Shown: piece after piece, positions 25,693 through 32,900 of the stretch | How the letters are laid out: each line of letters opens with the position of its first letter | How positions within the stretch are numbered: position 1 is the stretch's first letter | Source: a virus | Length of the DNA stretch: 38,162 bases | Reading direction: 5' to 3' (one strand) | Virus record (IMG/VR): IMGVR_UViG_3300026521_000280 | Location: 1 to 38,162 of that record | Program-made: the position numbers and the translations under genes | The notes under the pieces: generated by a model | Told to the model about the DNA's origin: nothing | Database searches by the model: none | What the model saw: only the letters and a program-made list of their open reading frames with translations

Positions 25693-25805
25693 TAACTTAT
25701 AAAATAGCAAGATGGCTTTTTGATAGATTTGTATCGAGCAAATATAAGGCTATACTATGGGCAGGGGTTAAGTATCTACTCTCTTACATAAAAGGTAAAA
25801 AATGA
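25689..25805 (+). CDS. 38-aa basic hydrophobic peptide in lysis cassette
   Basis: MITYKIARWLFDRFVSSKYK..., with four-base overlaps (ATGA) at both ends linking it to the holin and the next gene. Amphipathic and positively charged, consistent with a membrane-associated peptide or holin modulator. The double coupling supports it as a real gene despite its length. Confidence 0.6.
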   Translation: MITYKIARWLFDRFVSSKYKAILWAGVKYLLSYIKGKK

Positions 25806-26065
25806 TTATAGACATAAAGAAAATACTAAAAAACCCAATGGTATTGATTACAATCATTGGGGGAGTGTTCGGCTCTGGGGCGTGGTTCTATATTGGGCAT
25901 CTAAAAAGCACGGTTGATTTAATCAAGCAACAAGCTCAAGATGTTGTTATAGAAACTGGAACAGATGAGATTAGCTTTTATGCTAATAAAAGAATAAAGG
26001 AAATAGATGAGATTAATGTTACTAGCAACAATAACACTATTAGCTTTGACAGCTTGTTCGAGTAG
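25802..26065 (+). CDS. Putative inner-membrane spanin component
   Basis: 87 aa with one transmembrane segment (residues about 13-30, VLITIIGGVFGSGAWFYI) followed by a periplasmic-type hydrophilic helix. A partly overlapping lipoprotein gene begins inside its 3' end (26007), the arrangement seen for Rz/Rz1-type spanin pairs. Short for an i-spanin, so the assignment rests mainly on the overlap with a lipoprotein and on the lysis cassette. Confidence 0.5.
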   Translation: MIIDIKKILKNPMVLITIIGGVFGSGAWFYIGHLKSTVDLIKQQAQDVVIETGTDEISFYANKRIKEIDEINVTSNNNTISFDSLFE

Positions 26066-26297
26066 TCCAGCGTTTCAGCCTGAACCAATCCAATATACCC
26101 CACATAAACTAAAAAACTGTGGGGCATTCTCCTATGAGATAAAAGATGGCAAAATGATTTTGGACGAAAAAACGGCTAAATGTTTACAAAATAATCTTGT
26201 AGTATGCTGTAAGGATAAAAAGGCTTTACAAACAGCAAATGAAGCGAACATTAGGATAATAAATATCTTAGAGAGAGATATTTTTGGTGGGTTATAA
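26007..26297 (+). CDS. Lipoprotein, probable outer-membrane spanin
   Basis: 96 aa with a signal peptide MRLMLLATITLLALTAC and lipobox LTAC, Cys17 being the lipidated residue. The mature part contains CCKDKKALQTANEANIRII and several Cys. Its start lies within the upstream gene in another frame (59-nt overlap), as in Rz1-type o-spanins, which fuse the two membranes at lysis in Gram-negative hosts. It is a key hint that the host is Gram-negative. Confidence 0.7.
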   Translation: MRLMLLATITLLALTACSSSPAFQPEPIQYTPHKLKNCGAFSYEIKDGKMILDEKTAKCLQNNLVVCCKDKKALQTANEANIRIINILERDIFGGL

Positions 26298-26317
26298 AGG
26301 AGTACAAAATTGAAAAG

Positions 26318-26905
26318 TTGGACAAAATCATACTCGTGGTGGTCGTTATGCTAGAGTGGCAAAATATCGCTACATTGTGGAGTAAAATTAAAGGGATAGT
26401 TGTTAAGTCTGGACAGACGATTATCGCCAAAGTATCGTCAAAGCAGAGTGTAAAAACTGAGATAATTTTTGCTTGTTATGAAGCAGGGATTACGAACGAG
26501 AATGCTATCAAGTATGTGTTAGCAACGGTTGAACACGAAACAGCAGGGACATTCAAACCCGTCAAAGAGGCATATTGGCTATCGGAAGAGTGGAGAAAAA
26601 AACACTTGAGATACTATCCTTTCTATGGTAGGGGATATGTTCAAATTACCTGGGAAAAGAACTATAAGAAGTTTAGTAAAATTGTAGGTAAAGATTTGGT
26701 TAAAAATCCAGATTTAGCGTTATCTCACAATGTTGCCCTAAAAATCTTAGTGATTGGAATGAGAGACGGACTTTTTACAGGTCGTAAGCTAAGCAGATAT
26801 TTTAATCAAGATAGATGCGACTTTGTAAATGCTAGACGGATAATTAACGGCACGGATAAAGCCCAACATATCGCCGAATTAGCTAAGAAGATGAAAGTTT
26901 TTTAG
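26318..26905 (+). CDS. Endolysin, glycoside hydrolase 19 (chitinase-like) family
   Basis: Up to 195 aa. Family signatures: VEHETAGTFKPVKEA (Glu72/Glu74 and Glu84 as candidate catalytic residues), YYPFYGRGYVQITWEKNY, and a C-terminal DFVNARRIINGTDKAQHIA. GH19 endolysins cleave peptidoglycan sugar bonds. Start uncertain: TTG at 26318 gives a hydrophobic leader LVVVVML, while ATG at 26348 begins MLEWQNIATLW; neither has a well-spaced ribosome site (AAGGAG at 26298 is 14 nt from the TTG). The last gene of the late arm; its stop overlaps that of the opposing gene. Confidence 0.85.
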   Translation: MDKIILVVVVMLEWQNIATLWSKIKGIVVKSGQTIIAKVSSKQSVKTEIIFACYEAGITNENAIKYVLATVEHETAGTFKPVKEAYWLSEEWRKKHLRYYPFYGRGYVQITWEKNYKKFSKIVGKDLVKNPDLALSHNVALKILVIGMRDGLFTGRKLSRYFNQDRCDFVNARRIINGTDKAQHIAELAKKMKVF

Positions 26906-27429
26906 GCTTCCATCTTTTTAATCTTCTTCTTGAGTATATTGATTAGCCGTTGTAGATACTCTACACTAAATTTTTGAGTAGCCGTATGGCTCTCTAACCA
27001 CTCCACTTTTTTTAGTCCGATTTTCTGTATAAGCGATATTCTATACTCTGCTAAGTTTCCACTTTTATAGTTATTACAGATAGAACACTGTTTATGGCAA
27101 TTTAGCACATTAAATCTCAAAGATGGACGACGCCCCACGGGGATATAATGCCCTGCGTGGAATTGCCTATTATTTATACACCCACAAGAGATACACGGCT
27201 TTTCTTTATCTCTTAGCCGTATATACTTATTAAAAAGCGTTTGAGCTTGTTTTGTCAAGTAGCTTTTATCCCCCTGATTAAGCTCTTTTTTTGCTTTTCG
27301 GACTTTTTTCTGTTTTTGTTTTTTAACATACTCTAATGAGCAGTCGTAAGAGCAAGTGAGATGAGCCATATTGTGCTTCTCGTACTCACTCTTACAAATC
27401 TTACATTTTGCTTTTTTAGGATATGCCAT
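26902..27429 (-). CDS. ninG: NinG-like recombination protein (HNH-type)
   Basis: 175 aa. N-terminal Cys pairs (CKICKSEY ... CSYDC) and the NinG core: CISCGCINNRQFHAGHY, RRPSLRFNVLNCHKQC, CNNYKSGNLAEYR. This is the lambda NinG/Rap pattern, a structure-specific endonuclease that promotes Red-type recombination. It completes a set with NinB, exonuclease and annealing protein upstream. The stop overlaps the endolysin stop (TTAG). Start ATG 27429 overlaps the preceding gene stop. Confidence 0.85.
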   Translation of the reverse strand: MAYPKKAKCKICKSEYEKHNMAHLTCSYDCSLEYVKKQKQKKVRKAKKELNQGDKSYLTKQAQTLFNKYIRLRDKEKPCISCGCINNRQFHAGHYIPVGRRPSLRFNVLNCHKQCSICNNYKSGNLAEYRISLIQKIGLKKVEWLESHTATQKFSVEYLQRLINILKKKIKKMEA

Positions 27430-27794
27430 TATTTTCTCTTTTTAGTATAAGCTTTCCATTGTATCTCAAACATATAGTTTTGAGATATACAATCTTGTGG
27501 AATACCTACAAAGCTCTCATTTTTTGTGCGAGTTCGATAGCAACTCTCAGCCCTATCGCACCCTACCCCTGAGCATTCGGCAAACTGATGCCATCTCAAA
27601 TCATCTTTATTGAGGGGGTCTAAATCCTTGATATTTAGTAAATTATATACGCAATGTAACGCACTCTCAATATCCACAGTTTTAGCGTATTGGTAATATG
27701 GGATATCTCCAAATTTCCCCAAAACTAAAATCTCTTTCTCTTTCTTTAAGAGATGCCACACTTGACACCCCCTCTCTATTTTACATATTTCCAT
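27429..27794 (-). CDS. Hypothetical early protein, Cys-rich C-terminal half
   Basis: 121 aa, beginning MEICKIERGCQVWHLLKKEKE. Four Cys and one His in the middle (WHQFAECSGVGCDRAESCYR) could bind metal. Family not recognised. Co-transcribed with ninG; its ATG lies inside the small membrane peptide gene upstream. A regulatory or nuclease-associated role is speculative. Confidence 0.6.
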   Translation of the reverse strand: MEICKIERGCQVWHLLKKEKEILVLGKFGDIPYYQYAKTVDIESALHCVYNLLNIKDLDPLNKDDLRWHQFAECSGVGCDRAESCYRTRTKNESFVGIPQDCISQNYMFEIQWKAYTKKRK

Positions 27795-27861
27795 ATACTG
27801 CCCCTAATGTTCCTATCACCAAAGCACTTAATGTGCCAAATATAACAAAAATATTATACAT
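27781..27861 (-). CDS. 26-aa membrane micropeptide
   Basis: MYNIFVIFGTLSALVIGTLG... preceded by an excellent ribosome site (AAAAGGATAGGA). Entirely one transmembrane helix. Overlaps the next gene's start by 14 nt. Short but well supported by its start context and lack of other coding. Confidence 0.55.
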   Translation of the reverse strand: MYNIFVIFGTLSALVIGTLGAVYGNM

Positions 27862-27863
27862 TC

Positions 27864-28028
27864 CTATCCTTTTATGTACCCGATTGAGCCTATGACTCTA
27901 TTTTTTATCTTTTTCAAATCGGGTTGAGTAGCTACTAACTCTCGAGCCTTTAGCCACTCTCCTATGCTTATATCTTGATGTGTGGCATACCCGTTGATAG
28001 CCACATTCACAATCTGCTCTTTTGTCAT
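27864..28028 (-). CDS. Hypothetical 54-aa protein
   Basis: ATG at 28028 overlaps the preceding stop (ATGA) and is preferred over a longer frame starting at 28049 inside the upstream gene. Sequence MTKEQIVNVAINGYATHQDI... is amphipathic and has a basic C-terminus (KKIKNRVIGSIGYIKG). No recognised family. Tightly packed in the early operon. Confidence 0.55.
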   Translation of the reverse strand: MTKEQIVNVAINGYATHQDISIGEWLKARELVATQPDLKKIKNRVIGSIGYIKG

Positions 28029-28471
28029 TTTTCTGTATTCTCCTTCCAAAATTCAAAAAGTTTTTGAGCCACTTCCTGACTCTTAGTAATTAGTTCTTTT
28101 TTCTCTTGATATGCTTTAATATCTCGCTTTTTTAATTCGAGCATAGATATTGTGTAATTAGCTATAAACCTATCTAGCTTTTGTTGTTTGATTTGCCCCG
28201 TTGGTTTCATTAATCTGATTAACTCCATAGAGAATATCAAAAAGCTTATATTCTCGTTTAAAACTTCTCTAATCTCATCTGTTTCTAGTCTCTTAATTTT
28301 CCCTAAAAGCACTTTATCTACGCTTCTAGTGAGTGTAAAACTTCGTGCCACCCTATGGGCTGTGAATACTATCGGGGGAACACGATTATCATCTTCTAGA
28401 GAGGTATCAAGATAGCTAACTGCTATATGATACATCAAAAAAGTAAATTCATTTTGTGTTAATTTCTCCAT
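28025..28471 (-). CDS. Hypothetical helical early protein
   Basis: 148 aa, mostly helical, with several Leu/Lys-rich segments (SVDKVLLGKIKRLETDEIREVL, ISMLELKKRDIKAYQEKKEL). No motif recognised. Lies just downstream of ssb with a good ribosome site (TTAGGAG) and may belong to the replication or recombination group. ATGA overlap with the next gene. Confidence 0.6.
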   Translation of the reverse strand: MEKLTQNEFTFLMYHIAVSYLDTSLEDDNRVPPIVFTAHRVARSFTLTRSVDKVLLGKIKRLETDEIREVLNENISFLIFSMELIRLMKPTGQIKQQKLDRFIANYTISMLELKKRDIKAYQEKKELITKSQEVAQKLFEFWKENTEK

Positions 28472-28480
28472 TTTTGACTC

Positions 28481-28930
28481 CTAAAATGGTATTTCATCAT
28501 CTGAGATGTCAATATCGGGGATACTTGTCTCAGGGGTTTGAGTGTATCCATTCTCCTGCTGAGGTGTGGGGGTTTGGGGGTTGGCTTTGGGGGTATTACT
28601 CTCTTTACAGTCTAAAAACTCAAACTCTTTTATAGTTACAGAGTGCTTTGATTTTTTTTGCCCTTGTTGGTCCGTCCAGGTCTCTAACTTTAAATCCCCT
28701 CTTACGAAAAGCTTTGAGCCTTTCTTTGTGTATTGATTTAGTGTTTCGGCTTGTCTGCCAAATGCTGTTGCTGAGATAAAACAAGTATCTTCTCTTTGCT
28801 CCCCTGCTTGTGTCTTATACTTACTACTTGATACAACAGAGAAACTAGCGATTGCTGTTCCCCCTTGAGTATATCTTATCTCTATATCTGATGAGAGTCT
28901 AACGACTCCATTTATCTGTAAAAGTGCCAT
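28481..28930 (-). CDS. ssb: Single-stranded DNA-binding protein
   Basis: 149 aa. OB-fold core of bacterial-type SSB: NGVVRLSSDIEIRYTQGGTAI, FISATAFGRQAETLNQYTKKGS, LFVRGDLKLETWTDQQGQ, then a Pro/Gln linker and the acidic tip DISDDEIPF that recruits partners. Protects single-stranded DNA during phage replication and recombination. Neighbours are recombination genes. Clear call. Confidence 0.93.
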   Translation of the reverse strand: MALLQINGVVRLSSDIEIRYTQGGTAIASFSVVSSSKYKTQAGEQREDTCFISATAFGRQAETLNQYTKKGSKLFVRGDLKLETWTDQQGQKKSKHSVTIKEFEFLDCKESNTPKANPQTPTPQQENGYTQTPETSIPDIDISDDEIPF

Positions 28931-28942
28931 CTTTAATCCTTT

Positions 28943-29110
28943 TTATTTTTTATCTAAGATTTCAATGGCACTAGCTATAACAGTAAAAATACTAAGTATA
29001 GAAAAAAACATTGAAATCTTAGGGAACACAGTTTCCCCAACAACATCTGCTGTGTATCCAAACCCTAAGGATAGAATAATCCCACTAACTAAAACTATGT
29101 AATGCTTCAT
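28943..29110 (-). CDS. 55-aa membrane protein
   Basis: MKHYIVLVSGIILSLGFGYT..., two hydrophobic segments (residues about 4-22 and 32-49). ATG at 29110 overlaps the preceding stop (ATGA) and follows a strong ribosome site (AAAGGGGGA). Function unknown. One of several small membrane proteins within this early operon, between recombination genes. Confidence 0.65.
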   Translation of the reverse strand: MKHYIVLVSGIILSLGFGYTADVVGETVFPKISMFFSILSIFTVIASAIEILDKK

Positions 29111-29592
29111 AGTTCCCCCTTTAATTCTCTCATTTTACTCTCCATATCAATCAGCTCTTGATATGTTTCAAATCTTGGCAATCTTCTAAAAGTTATACTC
29201 TTAAGTTTTATCATAGTATTAACTTTTGTTAGATTGTATTTTATTTTGCGATTTATCGCTCTAGGTTGTAGCCCTTTTTGAATAGTAAAATATTCCCAAA
29301 GTATCTGGATATTTTTGCTGTGTTGCTTAATTCTCCAAATGTATTCACCGTGTCCTGTTGCTAAATCACCGCCCCCTATCTCTTTGATAAAATCAAACAG
29401 CATCGGCTGTCTCTCTCTCATAGAGACAAAGTAGCCCTTAGTTCTACCCACAGCACTAGCCGAACTATACAGCCCGTCGGCTTGATATGTTTTAGTTTCG
29501 ACCTTTTTTGTTTCAGTTCTTAGGGGTTGCTTGTTTCCAAATGCGTCGATAGCAAATGGGAAGTTGGAGTGGTCGTAAGGTATGTAGCTCAT
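29107..29592 (-). CDS. Hypothetical early protein
   Basis: 161 aa. N-terminus MSYIPYDHSNFPFAIDAFGN, then a central stretch GYFVSMRERQPMLFDFIKEIGGGDLATGHGEYIWRIKQ, and a basic C-terminus. The middle is helical and might contact nucleic acid. No family recognised. Overlaps the previous gene's end by four bases. Confidence 0.6.
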   Translation of the reverse strand: MSYIPYDHSNFPFAIDAFGNKQPLRTETKKVETKTYQADGLYSSASAVGRTKGYFVSMRERQPMLFDFIKEIGGGDLATGHGEYIWRIKQHSKNIQILWEYFTIQKGLQPRAINRKIKYNLTKVNTMIKLKSITFRRLPRFETYQELIDMESKMRELKGEL

Positions 29593-29873
29593 TCCATTTC
29601 TCCTAATAAAAACTCTTGAAGAGCAATAGCATTATTAACTTGTTGTAAATACTCATTTAACGACTGAATAACATTATAATTTCCTACTCTATCGTTTTGT
29701 AATTCCTTTAAATCCATAGCTATTTCGCTATACAGTTTTTTCCCACTCTCTATCTTTGTGTAAGTTGCCTCATAGTGAGTTAGTAGCTTCAACTCTTTAG
29801 GGGCTATCCCATATAAATACATTGTAGATTTAATAGATAGTTTTTCTATCTCTTTCATATCTATTCTACTCAT
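29589..29873 (-). CDS. Hypothetical coiled-coil protein
   Basis: 94 aa, almost wholly helical (EKLSIKSTMYLYGIAPKELK, QNDRVGNYNVIQSLNEYLQQ). No motif. Its ATG lies inside the stop of the small membrane protein gene upstream (ATGAGTAG) and its own stop overlaps the next ATG, so it is translationally coupled on both sides. Confidence 0.6.
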   Translation of the reverse strand: MSRIDMKEIEKLSIKSTMYLYGIAPKELKLLTHYEATYTKIESGKKLYSEIAMDLKELQNDRVGNYNVIQSLNEYLQQVNNAIALQEFLLGEME

Positions 29874-29982
29874 ACAATACTCCTATAATCCCAGAGACTA
29901 TAATAAATATTAATAAATCCACTAAAATCTCAGTAGCGTCCCATTTGCCACGATAATTTTTGTATCCTAAAAATTTTAACAT
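29866..29982 (-). CDS. 38-aa single-pass membrane protein
   Basis: MLKFLGYKNYRGKWDATEIL... with a C-terminal transmembrane helix (about residues 22-37, DLLIFIIVSGIIGVLY). Ribosome site AAAGG before the ATG at 29982. Overlaps the next gene's start by eight bases. Function unknown. Confidence 0.6.
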   Translation of the reverse strand: MLKFLGYKNYRGKWDATEILVDLLIFIIVSGIIGVLYE

Positions 29983-30024
29983 TTTTGCCTTTCCAGCATT
30001 TTCTTAAAGGGGAGATTGTGAAGT

Positions 30025-30111
30025 GCTGAAGTTCTACATCTCGACTAAGCCCTTAAAGAGTGGGTGAAGATGTAAGGACTTCAGCGACCCGTTGGCTCAC
30101 CCACTTTTTAA
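30025..30111 (+). ncRNA. Large pseudoknot in a non-coding gap of the early operon
   Basis: GCTGAAGT and ACATCT (30025-30032, 30036-30041) pair with AGATGT and ACTTCAGC (30068-30073, 30078-30085). A second helix, 15 bp with one G-U, pairs 30053-30067 (core AGTGGGTGA) with 30097-30111 (core TCACCCACT). The two helices cross, giving a pseudoknot. The G-U pair is permitted only if read on the plus strand, i.e. antisense to the early operon; TTTTTAAAAGCTTTTT follows. It lies in a 158-nt gap free of genes (29983-30140), upstream of the genes at 29982 and below. No known RNA class recognised. Confidence 0.65.
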
Positions 30112-30140
30112 AAGCTTTTTGTATTATACCTAAAGTGAAG

Positions 30141-30563
30141 TTAATCACTCATTTTTTCTAGCATCTTATCAAAATAAAGCTCGTCTCTTGATGGAAATTT
30201 TGGGATTGAGACGCCTTTAGCTCCAAATGCTTTCGTTATTACATCTATAAAAGCATCATACTCATCTTTTTTTAGCTGAGTAGATGATTTTTTATTATAT
30301 AGGGCTTTGATTGTAGGCTTAAAAACAAGCTCGACAACTTTCATCATATCCCAACTTGTATCAAGCTTGATGACTCTTGGGATTGATAACCCGTGGGCGT
30401 TGAGCCTATCGGCTATTTTAGTGGCCCAAAGATGATATGAACGATTTTGTGCTAAAGTTCTAATATCCGACTCTTTTTTTACTGAATAAACCCCATCTTT
30501 TATTGGCATAAGAGTATCTTCTTTATACTCAAACGCCTTGCCCTGTATAATAATTATCTTCAT
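30141..30563 (-). CDS. ninB: NinB-like recombination protein
   Basis: 140 aa. Pattern of phage NinB/Orf family: RTLAQNRSYHLWATKIADRLN near the middle, then a long helix and a C-terminal KDEYDAFIDVITKAFGAKGVSIPKFP, which aligns with the T.eFs.lie.i.afgae.gv.fP.se motif. NinB/Orf proteins mediate exchange of SSB and annealing protein on DNA. Located beside the YqaJ exonuclease and coupled to it by a four-base overlap. Moderately sure. Confidence 0.72.
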   Translation of the reverse strand: MKIIIIQGKAFEYKEDTLMPIKDGVYSVKKESDIRTLAQNRSYHLWATKIADRLNAHGLSIPRVIKLDTSWDMMKVVELVFKPTIKALYNKKSSTQLKKDEYDAFIDVITKAFGAKGVSIPKFPSRDELYFDKMLEKMSD

Positions 30564-31159
30564 TTTGTTAGCTTCTCATATTCCACTTGAACATCATCAG
30601 CGAATGCCAACAATCCATCGGAGAGTTTTTTGATATATTTTTCATCTCTCTCTACTCTCAAGATAAACGGGGGCAATTCGGGATGGTACGACATAAAATA
30701 CCAATATTTACGCTCTGTTACCCACAAATTCCCCATCACTTGGGGCTTATATTCTAAGGGCAATACCCCATCTATTAAATATTTGATGTGAGTTTTAGCC
30801 AATGGACACTTAATTTCTAGCCCCCCATCTTCTCCGATAAGTCCATCAGGGGATACTCCGATTAGCCCATTATCGTGGAGAACAAAACCCACCTCTTTTA
30901 CTTTTAAATCTGTTAAAAATTCAAAAGTAGAACGAGCTTCTGGTTCTAGCTCGTTACCTCTTTCCATCGCTGAAGATTTGAAGCTATCGATAGTAGCTCC
31001 CATTTTCTCAGCTAAAAGCTCATACATATAACTTTTGGCTGATTTTGATTTTTCGGCTTTAGCAGGGGTTACAACATCTTTAAAGCGTGAAGCAGTTATC
31101 ACGCCTTTTCTTATATCTAGCCACTCTTGAGTGCCTTGCTCTAGTTGTAGCATCATCAT
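30560..31159 (-). CDS. YqaJ-type viral recombinase (lambda Exo-like exonuclease)
   Basis: 199 aa. Motifs of the family: ITASRFKDVVT, MERGNELEPEARSTFEFLT (Glu72 region), GVSPDGLIGEDGGLEIKCP (Asp105, Glu115, Lys117 as the D..ExK active site). It degrades one strand of double-strand ends for single-strand annealing recombination. Pairs with the DUF1071 annealing protein immediately upstream. Three tandem ATG codons at 31159/31156/31153; ATGA overlap supports 31159. Confidence 0.92.
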   Translation of the reverse strand: MMMLQLEQGTQEWLDIRKGVITASRFKDVVTPAKAEKSKSAKSYMYELLAEKMGATIDSFKSSAMERGNELEPEARSTFEFLTDLKVKEVGFVLHDNGLIGVSPDGLIGEDGGLEIKCPLAKTHIKYLIDGVLPLEYKPQVMGNLWVTERKYWYFMSYHPELPPFILRVERDEKYIKKLSDGLLAFADDVQVEYEKLTK

Positions 31160-31743
31160 TGCTTTGATACCTTATTTTCGAGCATAATTTTAATCTTTTT
31201 TAGTTCCACTGCCCCCAACTCTTCTATTTTTGCTTTATATGTTTTTTCTACATAGTCATCAAAAGCCTTTTTATCTTTCAAACTTTCTTTCATTAATAAG
31301 CATTCTTCTAGTAATTCTACACTAGCCTCCTCTTCTGTTGTTGATGGCAACTCGTCTCCAGCATAAAGGGATATACCTAGCCCAAAACTTGCCAAGCATT
31401 TAACAATAGCTCTCTTGAGTGCCTTGTTTACATCAACACTCGTTATATCTTTAAGAAGAATAGACCTATTGGAGTAGTTCATAATAGGGAGGTATTCTAA
31501 TTCCTCATACCCCTCTATTATTACGCTTACTTTTACCCAACAAGTTTTTCCGTCCGTAAAATATAAAAGTCCGTCATTCTCGTGTATTTTTACCTCTATA
31601 TCATAATATGGTTTTACTAACCCTATCGCCGACCCCCACGGCAAATATGAGATTTTACTATTTTTGCCTTTTTCGTGAGCGTAAGGAATTACATCTATCT
31701 CAGACAATGTTTTCCAAATGTCTTTCTGTTTAATCTTTACCAT
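31156..31743 (-). CDS. Single-strand annealing protein (DUF1071, Rad52/Sak-like)
   Basis: 195 aa from the ATG at 31743, chosen because it overlaps the preceding stop and is preceded by AGAGGTAGAG; a longer frame to 31788 would run inside the upstream gene. Core signatures: KISYLPWGSAIGLVKPYYD, CWVKVSVIIEGYEELEYLPIMN, DVNKALKRAIVKCLASFGLGISLYAGDELP. These are the DUF1071 marks; it anneals complementary strands bound by SSB. Works with YqaJ exonuclease and SSB as a Red-type system. Confidence 0.9.
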   Translation of the reverse strand: MVKIKQKDIWKTLSEIDVIPYAHEKGKNSKISYLPWGSAIGLVKPYYDIEVKIHENDGLLYFTDGKTCWVKVSVIIEGYEELEYLPIMNYSNRSILLKDITSVDVNKALKRAIVKCLASFGLGISLYAGDELPSTTEEEASVELLEECLLMKESLKDKKAFDDYVEKTYKAKIEELGAVELKKIKIMLENKVSKQ

Positions 31744-32048
31744 TTCTCTACCTCTTTTAAAAATTCTTCCAAAACTTCTATTTCCCACTCTTCGTGTTTA
31801 ATCTTTTTATAAATCTCTTCTTTGGTTAGAGACTTATATTCATCAAACAAAACTGTAATCTCTTGGTTTTGCCCGAATGAGTCCATCATATCAATATTTA
31901 ACTCGCCTTTTGGGATTTCTCCCATCTCTACGATAGCAGTAGCTATTAACTCTGCCACCACTTCATCATCTCCATTTTCAAAAATAACCAAGTCGTCTGA
32001 CCTGATTATTTTACCATCTAAATATTCTCTTTCTTCTTCGATATACAT
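31737..32048 (-). CDS. Hypothetical acidic early protein, first gene of the recombination operon
   Basis: 103 aa, acidic (about one third Asp/Glu), sequence MYIEEEREYLDGKIIRSDDL.... Directly preceded by the leader of promoter P2 and AAAAGGAAC. No family recognised. Its position right behind a strong regulated promoter mirrors the small gene at 158-403. It overlaps the annealing protein gene by seven bases. Confidence 0.65.
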   Translation of the reverse strand: MYIEEEREYLDGKIIRSDDLVIFENGDDEVVAELIATAIVEMGEIPKGELNIDMMDSFGQNQEITVLFDEYKSLTKEEIYKKIKHEEWEIEVLEEFLKEVEKW

Positions 32049-32078
32049 TCGTTGTTCCTTTTGTTTAAATGTATTCGT

Positions 32079-32107
32079 ATTATAGCATAAACATTGACTA
32101 AAGTCAA
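32079..32107 (-). promoter_or_regulatory. Early promoter P2 with palindromic operator
   Basis: Minus-strand TTGACT (32107-32102), 17 nt, TATAAT (32084-32079). Palindrome TTGACTAAAGTCAA (32094-32107) includes the -35 box. Leader shared with P1 and P3. It drives the gene at 32048 and the long recombination operon below. Confidence 0.88.
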
Positions 32108-32137
32108 TATTATATTGTAAAAAAAGAGTACTTAAAA

Positions 32138-32155
32138 GGGGGGTGGATTTCCCCC
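32138..32155 (-). terminator. Intrinsic terminator after the 32159-32485 gene
   Basis: On the minus strand GGGGG (32155-32151), loop AAATCCA, CCCCCC (32143-32138), then TTTT. It starts four bases past the stop codon and separates the P3 operon from promoter P2. Confidence 0.75.
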
Positions 32156-32158
32156 TAT

Positions 32159-32485
32159 TTAAAGAGATAATTCTTTTTGTAGTTTAATGTTGTCCTTAAA
32201 AAGTTTAGGGGTAAAGCTCGAGAATTTTTCACCAACTACTAACTCATACTTAACCCCATCACTAAGGAGTTCTCCGAGCTGGTCTATAATGCTCTGCTTG
32301 TCCCCTTTTATCTGTTGCCCTGCTTCCACCCATTGGCATAGCTTCTCTTTTGTAAAAGCTATATCAAATTGGGGTTGTCCCCTTTTTTGAGCCACATAAA
32401 CCGTGTTATATGGCTTCCCCAACATTTTAGCTAAATAAGGGGCTTCGGCTGGGGTGCTGACTTTTTTAGCTCGAGTAACAATCAT
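32159..32485 (-). CDS. HTH-like DNA-binding protein, possible regulator
   Basis: 108 aa from the ATG at 32485, which overlaps the preceding stop (ATGA). N-terminal segment EAPYLAKMLGKPYNTVYVAQ reads as a helix-turn-helix, followed by a helical linker and a C-terminal beta/helix part. Located immediately downstream of a promoter with the palindromic -35 operator and followed by a strong terminator. It is a candidate repressor of that promoter family, but no family match is clear. Confidence 0.5.
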   Translation of the reverse strand: MIVTRAKKVSTPAEAPYLAKMLGKPYNTVYVAQKRGQPQFDIAFTKEKLCQWVEAGQQIKGDKQSIIDQLGELLSDGVKYELVVGEKFSSFTPKLFKDNIKLQKELSL

Positions 32486-32874
32486 AAGTCGTGTACCTCT
32501 ATATGCTTTTCGCACATACCACTAAAAAAACACCCTTCCCTTATCTCTTTCGCTAAGTCGCTTATACTTTCAATCATCTCTATCACAAAATCGTTTTTTT
32601 GCGATAGGCTTAACCCCTTATGCCCCCTAAAAATCACCTTTCTCACTTTTTTTATCTGTTTATTTTTTGGGGTCATTGTGATTTCACTTTCACCTTCCCC
32701 TTGTAAAACAGATGACAACAGACTCACGCCCGATACTTGAAAATCAAAGTCTGGAAAAATTGTTTCCAAGATGTCATAAATTTTCTCTGGAGCTTTTTCG
32801 TTATTCAAATACAGCTCTATCTTGCTCTCTCTGGTGTTCTTTTTTTCTACCAATGTTATTTTTATGTTTTTCAT
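32482..32874 (-). CDS. Hypothetical early protein
   Basis: 130 aa, MKNIKITLVEKKNTRESKIE.... First gene after promoter P3 with the shared leader and AAAGGAATTTT before the ATG. Central region IKKVRKVIFRGHKGLSLSQKN is basic; the C-terminus has two Cys (GCFFSGMCEKH). No family recognised. Co-transcribed with the HTH-like gene below. Confidence 0.6.
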   Translation of the reverse strand: MKNIKITLVEKKNTRESKIELYLNNEKAPEKIYDILETIFPDFDFQVSGVSLLSSVLQGEGESEITMTPKNKQIKKVRKVIFRGHKGLSLSQKNDFVIEMIESISDLAKEIREGCFFSGMCEKHIEVHDL

Positions 32875-32900
32875 AAAATTCCTTTGTTTAAATGTAGTGT

